Origin: Sulfurovum sp.
GTDB taxonomy: Bacteria > Campylobacterota > Campylobacteria > Campylobacterales > Sulfurovaceae
DNA length: 12,006 nt
Assembly: GCA_027046415.1 (NCBI GenBank)
Contig: JALTYW010000156.1
Span: forward strand, 1 to 12,006
Direction: 5' to 3'
Part shown: positions 1 through 7,600 of the stretch, piece by piece
Layout: each line of letters starts with the position of its first letter
Numbering within the stretch: position 1 is the first letter of the stretch
The notes under the pieces: model-generated
Seen by the model: only the letters and a program-made list of their open reading frames with translations
Databases searched by the model: none
What the model was told of the DNA's origin: nothing
Translations under genes and position numbers: made by a program

Positions 1-3000
1 ACGAGACAGTAACGCTCAACTTTGATCTGACAAAACCGGATGCTGACGGTCCTGCAGCCGGTATTGAAAACCTGCATTCGCTTGCAATCAAACTCAGCTC
101 CATCCCTGCCGGGGTAACACTCCTTACCAATGGTGCTGCGCTGGTAGATAGAGGTGACGGCTATGCAGATATCAATGTTGCCAACGGAGTACATGACCCT
201 GTGACTGCTGTTCTGGCGGAAGACTCTCACCTGAATGGACAGTATAGTTTCCAATTCACTTATGAAATTGAAGATGTCGCGACCGATGCCGATGGTAACA
301 CCTATACCAATATTAAGACCGTTATAGATGAAACCTATACGGTAGATGTGACTGCCATTACCGATGATATTGATATGACGACAACAACCGATACTTCTGA
401 TCCGACTATCTTGATAGGTGATACAACTGCTGATGGTGAAGATGTCGTTGTTACAGATACGGGAACGTTTACCAAACATATCACTATTGCAGGCATAGAC
501 AGTGACGGACGTGGCAATCCGGATGAAGACGGATCTGAAAAGTTTACACGTATTAAGGTTGAAGGAGTACCGGAAGGTATCACAGTCGGCGGTGCTGACG
601 GTCACTACGCCGGAGATACGGGCGGAGGAAGCTATTCGGGTGTCTGGTATGTGGATGTTCCTGACATCACGCTCGATGGCAATCAGGCATCCTATGCACT
701 TACTTTTGAAGCAGCATACACGCTTGCGCAGGGAGATTACGACGTAACGATCACGGCATTCAATGAAGATGCCAACAACGGTGTAGAACAAAATGACAGT
801 GAAACCTTTACTATCCACGTGCCGCAAGATGTGGACAGTGGTAACACACCGCCACCGCCACCACAAATTACCGCGTTTTATCAGGATATCGACAATGACG
901 GTACACATGACCATGACTATGTGAAGAGTGAAACACCGGATACAAATATCACAGATTCAGATGCGTACCCAAACAGTGTATTAAGAGAGGACACACCATT
1001 CAAACTTGCAGACGTAATTCATGCTGAGACAACAGGAAACGGAGACTTTTCAATTATAATACAGAACGTCTCTCCTGGGGTTACACTTTCTGGTCCGGGA
1101 CTGATTGAATCTAACGGGCTCTATACTTTGATTGGAAGCGGTAACCAGCAGGCTATTATCAATGCACTCAACAGCATTACGGTGACACCGGTTGCCAACG
1201 ACAATACTGATGCCGGCAGTCAGACAGGTACAGACCTAAATTTTGATCTTGAATTGACAACCTATTCGGATGCGAGTGATACCAACACGGCGCTTATCAA
1301 CTTCTCTGCACCGGTATTGCCGGTGACCGATTCTATGGATCTGACAACCGTTAATGACGGCGTGACGGATGAAGATGTGGCGCAAACATTCAGCATCACG
1401 TTGGATAATCAGGCGGATGGTACGCGTACGCAGATCGTGAATGGTAAAGTCTATTTGAAAGTGACTGAGAACTATACCGATGTACAGGGAAATAACGGTA
1501 CTACGGGAACCCTTTACGACGGCAGCGGTAACGCACTCTCTTTGAGCACTGTCAGTGGTGTTGCAGGGATTGCGGATGGGCAGTACTATGTTATCAGCGG
1601 TGCCAACTACAATGATACGCTCGACTTCAGTTTCCTGCCGGCTTCCAACAGAGACGGCAGTGTTGATGTGGATGTCTATGTGAAAAACATTGAAAGTGAA
1701 AGCTGGACACCGTATGATACACAAGAAGTTGTGTCACATGAAACAGTCAGTTTTACAGTCAGTCCTGTTACAGACGGTTTCACAACTCCAACAGTGACTG
1801 CCAATGGCATTGAAGATGAGCGTACAGAGCTTACAATCAATGCAATTAACCCGGATGATTCTGAAGTACTCAGTTCTATTGTGCTTGATAGGATTCCTAA
1901 CGGTTTCCTTGTCTATTATGGTGCAGATGCCGCGAGTGCACAAGTTGCACAGAACATTGGTGTCAATGGACAGATGCAGATGGAACTGACATTTGGACAA
2001 CCTGAAACAGTAGACTACAACCTTTGGAATATCCCCACAAACGGTGGTAGCCTGCCGGCTTACATTGCCATACAGCCTCCGGCAGAGTGGAGCGGACAGA
2101 TCCCTGATGTTGAATTCCGCACCATAACGGATGGTACGCCACAGTCAGTTATTTTTGATGTCAATGTTGCGCCGGTTGTGGATGCTATGACCATCGAACC
2201 AACCAAAACATTTGGTAACGAAGGTGAAGATATTGCCCTTAAACTCAATGCCAACGTTGTGGATTTGGATGGTTCTGAAACGGTTACGCTCACGCTTGCC
2301 GGATTGGGGGCAGGTGCTTCATTTAAGGCAGACGGTACAGCTATTTCTGCAAACTATGATGCCGGGACAGATACCTATACGCTTACAGGTGTTGCGGCAC
2401 TGGATGTCAACAAGCTGACGGTAGTGCAGAGTGCAACATCAGGTACAGTGACTGTAACTGCAAAAACAGTTGAAAGTGACGGTACAGAGTCAACTTTGCA
2501 AACAAGTACGTTTGATATCAATATACATGCAGTTACGCCAAGCGATGGTGATGATACACTGCTCTATGACGGTAGTGGTACGCTGGATGGACTTGGTGGT
2601 ACGGATACGGTTGTTCTAAAAGATGGTGTAGATGTTGATTTTGCCGGTACAGCAACACCATTTAGCAATATTGAGATACTTGATTTGACGTCAGGCGCAC
2701 ATCAATTGCAAAATATTGCCGAGGAGGATGTGACACGTATGACAGATACAAACAACATTCTCACTATCAATACAGATGCAGATGATACAGTCAACCTAAC
2801 AACACAATGGACAGACAATGGAAACGGACAATACACCTCTAACGGAGTAACACTCCAAATCAACGGCGGAGCGACAGTCACAGCAAGTTCATCCGTGATT
2901 GACGGCTTCGTAGAAGGGCTGGAGTATGAGACCAGCAGCGGATTGAGCGGTATTACAGGTGAGAATGGACGCTTTAGCTTCGGCTTTGGCGATACTGTCA

Positions 3001-4466
3001 CCTTCAAACTCGGCGGTGTGGTACTTGGCAGTGTCGATATGAGGAACTATAATGAAGATAAGATCTTCCTGCAGGATATGGCAAATGTCGATAGAACCAA
3101 CCTGAGTGACGAGTATGTCCAGAAACTGGCAGTACTGCTGCAGTCACTTGACAGTGACAGCAGTGATAAGATCCTTATCACCGATGAGATGCGTGAAGCC
3201 TTCTCCGATGCAAACTTCAACCTCGAGAGTATGAGTGATGAAGAGATCGCCGCACTGATAGAGCAGACTGGACGTGAAGTAGTCAGTGAAGAAGATGCGA
3301 TGGCACACGTAGAAGATATGCTGATCGCCTATACAGACCTCGATGAAGAGGACTTTGCGCAAGATGATGCCGATAAAGTAGCGATGCTTGAAAGTAAAGT
3401 CCTCTCTGATGAACTGGGCAATGTGACCGGTGTCAGAAGCCAAAATGGTAATACCATGATGCTTGTAGGTGCAGCAGTAGCAGGCGCATACGGAACACTG
3501 GTCATGGCAGAAGACGGTACCTTTACCTACACTGTAAACCAGGATGCCCTACCAGAACCTGCACAGACAGAAGAGCAAGTAGTAGAAGACAGCTTCGTCT
3601 ATGTCCGTGAAGACGGTAGTGAAGAGACCGTTACCGTAGAAGTGAAAGTCGATACCGATACCGTAAGTGTACAGGCAGTTACACCGGTAGAAGAGGATGC
3701 TGCACCACAAAGCACAATAGACGATGACGGTGCCGAAACAGAGAGTGCCGATGTGATCGATGAAGAGATAGAAGCCGATACAGAGACAACAGAAGATGCT
3801 GACAGCCTGGATGATACAGATGCAGCAACTGTGGCAGGTATCCTTACCTTCGATGAGACAACCATAGACTTTGCCTCCGTATCGATCCATGGAGACTATG
3901 ATGCAATCGACCTGACCAAAGGCGGTGACCATAACCTGCTGCACCTTGAACTTGAGGATGTACTTGATCTTACAGGCGGAGATAAGTCACTGTTGATCAA
4001 AACTGATGCAGGAGACAGTGTTGATCTGGATGGCGCATGGACACAGGTAGGGGATAATGTCTTTACCGCAGAAGACGGTACAACCGTTACTGTCAGCGGT
4101 GCAGGTAGCGTAAGCTACGATGCGACAGAGGATACCCAGACAGAAGAGAGTGAAAACAGTGATGATACAACCGAAGAGGAGAGTACATCAGAAGAGAGTA
4201 ACGATACTGAGACAACAGAGAGTGCAACTGATACAGACAGCGCAGAGAGCACTGATAGCACAGATGCAGATACAGAGAGTACAACCGATACAACAACAGA
4301 TACAGTGACTGAAGAGGAGAGCCTGGATGATATTCTTCCAGGAGAAGATACCTCTACAGATGATACAGCATCTGATACATCAGCAACAGACACTACAGAC
4401 ACAGCCGCAGCGGTCGATCCAACTGTTCAGGTGACTGTGGATGATCAGGTCCCTGAGGTGGCGTAA
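1..4466 (+). CDS. Giant type I-secreted adhesin-like protein, 5'-truncated by window edge
   Basis: The reading frame is open from nt 3 to the TAA at 4464-4466, so the start lies upstream; the GTG at 201 is an internal Val codon. About 1,487 residues are visible, with no membrane segment, almost no Cys, and strong Asp/Thr/Gly enrichment, as in large Ca-binding surface adhesins. In order: Ig/cadherin-like beta domains (nt 3-2520) with DxDGSE-type motifs at 522-539, 1848-1865 (degenerate, DDSE) and 2262-2279; a Pro5 linker near 855-865; a GDDTL...GGTDTV RTX-like stretch (2547-2612); an IDLT/EDV module (2667-2870); a module shared with the next gene (2895-3335); a VCBS-like domain (3396-3650); a second IDLT/EDV module (3834-4121); an acidic Ser/Thr tail; and a conserved C-terminus. 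By family knowledge such proteins leave by type I secretion and mediate biofilm or surface attachment. The ligand is unknown. Whether it has an N-terminal retention module cannot be seen here. Confidence 0.85.
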   Translation, partial: ETVTLNFDLTKPDADGPAAGIENLHSLAIKLSSIPAGVTLLTNGAALVDRGDGYADINVANGVHDPVTAVLAEDSHLNGQYSFQFTYEIEDVATDADGNTYTNIKTVIDETYTVDVTAITDDIDMTTTTDTSDPTILIGDTTADGEDVVVTDTGTFTKHITIAGIDSDGRGNPDEDGSEKFTRIKVEGVPEGITVGGADGHYAGDTGGGSYSGVWYVDVPDITLDGNQASYALTFEAAYTLAQGDYDVTITAFNEDANNGVEQNDSETFTIHVPQDVDSGNTPPPPPQITAFYQDIDNDGTHDHDYVKSETPDTNITDSDAYPNSVLREDTPFKLADVIHAETTGNGDFSIIIQNVSPGVTLSGPGLIESNGLYTLIGSGNQQAIINALNSITVTPVANDNTDAGSQTGTDLNFDLELTTYSDASDTNTALINFSAPVLPVTDSMDLTTVNDGVTDEDVAQTFSITLDNQADGTRTQIVNGKVYLKVTENYTDVQGNNGTTGTLYDGSGNALSLSTVSGVAGIADGQYYVISGANYNDTLDFSFLPASNRDGSVDVDVYVKNIESESWTPYDTQEVVSHETVSFTVSPVTDGFTTPTVTANGIEDERTELTINAINPDDSEVLSSIVLDRIPNGFLVYYGADAASAQVAQNIGVNGQMQMELTFGQPETVDYNLWNIPTNGGSLPAYIAIQPPAEWSGQIPDVEFRTITDGTPQSVIFDVNVAPVVDAMTIEPTKTFGNEGEDIALKLNANVVDLDGSETVTLTLAGLGAGASFKADGTAISANYDAGTDTYTLTGVAALDVNKLTVVQSATSGTVTVTAKTVESDGTESTLQTSTFDINIHAVTPSDGDDTLLYDGSGTLDGLGGTDTVVLKDGVDVDFAGTATPFSNIEILDLTSGAHQLQNIAEEDVTRMTDTNNILTINTDADDTVNLTTQWTDNGNGQYTSNGVTLQINGGATVTASSSVIDGFVEGLEYETSSGLSGITGENGRFSFGFGDTVTFKLGGVVLGSVDMRNYNEDKIFLQDMANVDRTNLSDEYVQKLAVLLQSLDSDSSDKILITDEMREAFSDANFNLESMSDEEIAALIEQTGREVVSEEDAMAHVEDMLIAYTDLDEEDFAQDDADKVAMLESKVLSDELGNVTGVRSQNGNTMMLVGAAVAGAYGTLVMAEDGTFTYTVNQDALPEPAQTEEQVVEDSFVYVREDGSEETVTVEVKVDTDTVSVQAVTPVEEDAAPQSTIDDDGAETESADVIDEEIEADTETTEDADSLDDTDAATVAGILTFDETTIDFASVSIHGDYDAIDLTKGGDHNLLHLELEDVLDLTGGDKSLLIKTDAGDSVDLDGAWTQVGDNVFTAEDGTTVTVSGAGSVSYDATEDTQTEESENSDDTTEEESTSEESNDTETTESATDTDSAESTDSTDADTESTTDTTTDTVTEEESLDDILPGEDTSTDDTASDTSATDTTDTAAAVDPTVQVTVDDQVPEVA
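2667..2870 (+). repeat. IDLT/EDV module, copy 1 in first adhesin
   Basis: The protein reads NIEILDLT, then an EEDV-x-x-MTD segment, then NTDADDTVNL, followed by a W and a short Gly-rich beta stretch. This pattern is common near the C-termini of large type I-secreted adhesins, usually just after a GDDTL...GG-x-DT-x-V segment, which is present immediately upstream at 2547-2612. It is probably a beta-rich Ca-binding unit. A second copy lies at 3834-4121 in the same gene. The copies are clearly related at protein level but diverged in DNA. Confidence 0.65.
2895..3335 (+). repeat. C-terminal module shared by both adhesins, copy A
   Basis: The module starts at VIDGFVEGLEYET and runs through GDTVTFK, LGSV, KIFLQD, LQSLDSD to MAHVEDML. 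Over its first 88 residues I count 51 identities with copy B (7423-7869). The first half (YET-x-SGLSG-x-T, NGRF, GDTVTFK) resembles a small Ig-like or carboxypeptidase-regulatory-like beta domain often seen in secreted bacterial proteins. The second half is helical and acidic, with a DSD loop where copy B has a fuller Ca-loop-like DSDGNPDNGIDID. The DNA has diverged, so this is an old duplication or shared inheritance of a domain, not a recent copy. Confidence 0.8.
3834..4121 (+). repeat. IDLT/EDV module, copy 2 in first adhesin
   Basis: The protein reads DYDAIDLT, LELEDVLDLTGGDKSLLI, then KTDAGDSVDLDGAW and a Gly/Val-rich beta stretch ending near VSYDA. It matches the plan of copy 1 at 2667-2870. 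Between the two copies lie the shared module and the VCBS-like domain, so the C-terminal half is built as IDLT - shared module - VCBS - IDLT - acidic tail. Confidence 0.6.
4122..4400 (+). repeat. Low-complexity Asp/Glu/Ser/Thr tail of first adhesin
   Basis: About 93 residues are almost entirely T, D, E and S (with some A), encoded by irregular micro-repeats built on GATACA, GAGAGT and ACAACA units. There are no Cys or aromatic residues. It is probably a disordered, strongly acidic stalk or linker just before the C-terminal secretion region, comparable in composition, though not in sequence, to the SD repeats of staphylococcal adhesins. A short SLDDILPGED segment at about 4320-4349 interrupts it. 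Confidence 0.7.
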
Positions 4467-4495
4467 GCTGCCTGTGGGTTCCCTCGTTTTTATTT
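4456..4495 (+). terminator. Possible terminator at the end of the first adhesin gene
   Basis: The stop codon lies in the loop of a short hairpin: AGGTGGC (4456-4462), loop GTAA (4463-4466), GCTGCCT (4467-4473). This gives 7 pairs, two of them G-U, closed by a GNRA-type tetraloop. A T-rich run (TTTTTATTT, 4487-4495) follows, but 13 nt after the stem. An alternative outer pairing of GAGG (4455-4458) with CCTC (4482-4485) would bring the stem next to the T-run. The geometry is imperfect, so this is a candidate only. Confidence 0.35.
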
Positions 4496-4559
4496 CTACT
4501 TTCTTACGCTACAAATATAATTTATAATCTCGCCTTATTAACACTTTGTTGCTTTTTTG

Positions 4560-4568
4560 TGATATAAT
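4560..4568 (+). promoter_or_regulatory. Extended -10 promoter of the second adhesin gene
   Basis: TGATATAAT is a perfect TATAAT hexamer (4563-4568) with the TGn extension. It follows a T-rich stretch (TTTTTT at 4553-4558) and lacks a well-placed -35 box; TTAACA at 4538-4543 would need a 19-nt spacer. Extended -10 with T-rich upstream DNA and a weak -35 is the usual housekeeping promoter form in Campylobacter/Helicobacter relatives. The start would be near 4575, leaving a leader of about 90 nt. Confidence 0.6.
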
Positions 4569-4652
4569 GGTTTTCAAGCGAATATTAATAAATATAGTTT
4601 GAGAATACTGTTAGATAGATACTATATCAAAAAAGAAGAAGTGGTAAGATAC

Positions 4653-4659
4653 AAGGGAG
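4653..4659 (+). promoter_or_regulatory. Ribosome binding site of the second adhesin gene
   Basis: AAGGGAG lies 6 nt before the ATG at 4666 and fixes that start; the next residues (MKRIVGYLKEL) begin the retention-module pattern directly. Confidence 0.75.
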
Positions 4660-4665
4660 TCATCC

Positions 4666-7600
4666 ATGAAACGAATAGTTGGTTATTTGAAAGAACTGTC
4701 AAAAATCTGTTTTGCAAAAGATGCCGAAGGCCATCTAAGAGGACTGCAAGCCGGAGATCCTGTTTATGAAGGGGAGACTATTGTTGATGAAAATGGCAAT
4801 ATTGTATTGGATGCCTTGCGTACAGTTACAGAAGGTAAGGTAGACAAACATCTTCTGGAAACAGATATTGAGGGCAAACTTCATGATTTAGACAATGATA
4901 AAAATAGCCGACAGATGCAGCATGAGTCTCACTATCCAAAATCATCTACATCCACAGATATGTTTGAACCTGAGCCTGAAGAAGAGGTAAGGGCAGAAGC
5001 AACACTGCTAAACGATATATTTACACAGGAAGAGAGAACTCTGTTTAATGAGAACCATATACTTGCTGATGTGGAAGAGAATGAGGAAGGCAATAATACA
5101 TCACCTCCATCAGAAATAAATCCTCCCTCAGAACCAGATGTACCAGTTTCTCCCTCTGAGCCGGTTGTTCCCATCCCGCCTTCAAATGAACAACCTGAGG
5201 ATATTAATCATGCACCACGTGTTGATACCCCGATTCCAAACCAAAGCGACAATGATGCTGATACGATCAATCTGGATGTCTCCGGCAACTTCTCCGACAT
5301 CGACGGCGACACCCTGAGCTTCAGTGCGAGCGGACTGCCTGCGGGACTAAGCATCGATGCGGCTACCGGTATCATCAGCGGTACGATCGACAACTCTGCC
5401 AGCCAGAGTGGACCGTACAGTGTGACTGTGACAGTCAGTGACGGCAACGGCGGTACTGTGAGCGACACCTTTAACTGGGCGGTAGCCAACCCTGCACCGA
5501 CGGCTGTCAATGACAGTGCCTCCACACCGGAGGATACGGCGATTACCACCGGCAATGTATTGACCAACGACAGCGATCCAGACGGCGATGCACTGAGTGT
5601 GACACAGTTCGTGGTAAACGGTACGACCTATACGGAAGGTACCACTGCGAACCTGACCGAGGGGGATCTGACAATCAACAGCGATGGAAGCTACACCTTC
5701 AATCCTGCTGCCAACTACAACGGTACCGTGCCTACGGCAACCTATACGATCAGTGACGGTGAGGGCGGTACGGATACCGCCGATCTGGTTATCACTGTCA
5801 CTCCTGTCAATGATGCACCTGTTATCGATCAGGTTACGCTCAGACAGCCGGCACGTGAGTCGCTAATATTCTGGAACAATATGGATGAAGCTGCATCTGA
5901 CAAAAGTGATTTGGCACAAAACGGGCATACTGCTACGGAGGTAGGAACAAGCACTATCTATACAATTGCCGATGATGATGCAATCAATACAGGCACATAT
6001 GATCAAAAGACGATAGCAGCCAGTTTTACGACAGGGAGCGTCTCTGCATCTGATCCTTTTCAAGTTATTTATGAGCAGGGCGGGGCATGGAATGGATACA
6101 GTATCTCTGTAAAAGGTGATCATATCTACGCCAGTGTCTGGGGAGAGAGTTACAGTACTATCGATCCGGACTATGCCATTGTAGATTTGGGGCAGATCAG
6201 TGCCAATACTGACTACAATGTTGTTATGGTTCATGACGGCACTGCTGCGAATGGCGGTACACTTATAGCCTACCTTGACGGTGTGCAAAACCCTGATGTC
6301 AAAACCGGTGTGGGGCAAATGAGGTCACACAGTGGAGATGTCGGTATAGATGGATATAAAAATGACACGATTGACCCTACAAATCCCACAGCTAATGTTA
6401 GGGGAGATGGCGGTCAATTCCAGGGAACAGTGCATGAAGTAATGAGTTGGAACAGTGCTCAAAGCAGTACGGTAAATGAAATCATCAACTACTTTAATGC
6501 AAACAATGATACAACGACAAAACTTGAAGCACGTCTAAGCGGAACGATAGAACTGTTTGATGTCGATGCAAGCGATGTAGAAGATGGTACTGCACTTACC
6601 TATACGCTGCAAAACGATTTTGGAGGTCTCTTTAGTGTAGATGCTTCCAGCGGTGTGGTTTCTGTCAATGCGGATGAGCTTTTTCAGTCAAATACCTATA
6701 CATTGAATGTTGAAGCGGTAGACAGTGATGGTGCCACTGCTTCGACTGCGCTGACAGTAGATGTGAAGGGCTCAGAAGTGGTTCATCTTGATATGAATGG
6801 ACAGGTTAATGATATTGCCGACAGCGGAACGGTGGTAGACAACGGTCAACTGCATAACGGTGCATCTGTATCCAATGGAGACACATTGGTACTTGACGGT
6901 GTAGATGATTATTTGGATTTTGCAAATTCTGCCGATATCAATCAGGGAACGCATTTGGAGCGAAGTGTGGCACTTTGGTTCAAGACCGCTGACAGCAGCG
7001 GTACACAGTATGTGTATGCAGAAGGCGGTGGTATCAGGAGTCTGCAGATTTATACGGAAAACGGCATTCTCAAAGCAAAAGGCTACAATGATCCAGACAG
7101 TGAGAACGGATGGAAGGCTGCCAATGCTACTGTGCTGAATACGAATATCAATGTTGCGGACAACCAGTGGCATCATGTTGCCATAACGACTGCAGGAGAT
7201 CCAAACGATCCACTGCATGGGCTTGATGCAAACGGTTTTAAAATCTATCTTGACGGGACGTTGCAGGCAAGTGGTACAGGAGGTGCAATCTATGGTCATG
7301 ACAATGCACACATTGGGAGCTACTATAACGGTACACAGACCTTTGATGGTGAGATAGATGGTTTCCGTCTCTACAATGATGAACTGACAGCAGCACAGAT
7401 TCAAGAGCTTAACAGCGCTACTGTAATCGATGGTATTGTGAGTGGACTCTACTATGAGACAGCCTATGGTTTAAGCGGATTTACTGATGATGATGGTTCT
7501 TTTGCATACCGAAAAGGTGATACTGTGACGTTTAAAGTGGGAGATGTCACTATTGGTAGTGTGAATGTTGATGATATTGATGATGGCAAGATCTTTTTGC

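Larger units (their letters stand above)
4467..4665 (+). other. 199-bp AT-rich intergenic region between the two adhesin genes
   Basis: Very AT-rich. It holds the candidate terminator of the upstream gene, two extra TATAAT-like hexamers (4516-4521, 4523-4528), the best promoter candidate (4560-4568), an untranslated leader of roughly 90 nt and the ribosome binding site of the second gene. I find no open frame, RNA gene or clear operator palindrome. The region argues that the two adhesin genes can be transcribed separately. Confidence 0.6.

Noticed and set aside
201..203. GTG at 201 as the start of the first adhesin
   Set aside because: The frame is open back to the window edge and the upstream residues are the same type of beta-domain sequence; there is no ribosome binding site before it.
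3549..4402. Long open frames on the - strand under the adhesin tails
   Set aside because: They are Ser/Val- or Leu/Tyr-rich mirror images of the Asp/Thr-rich coding strand, with no ribosome binding site or recognisable protein pattern.
4610..4640. GATA...TATC near-palindrome upstream of the second adhesin as an operator
   Set aside because: The arms are short, AT-only and imperfect, as expected by chance in such AT-rich DNA.
5098..5235. PPSE-type linker as a cell-wall sorting or sortase region
   Set aside because: There is no LPxTG motif, no C-terminal membrane segment, and the context is Gram-negative; a flexible Pro/Ser linker is sufficient.
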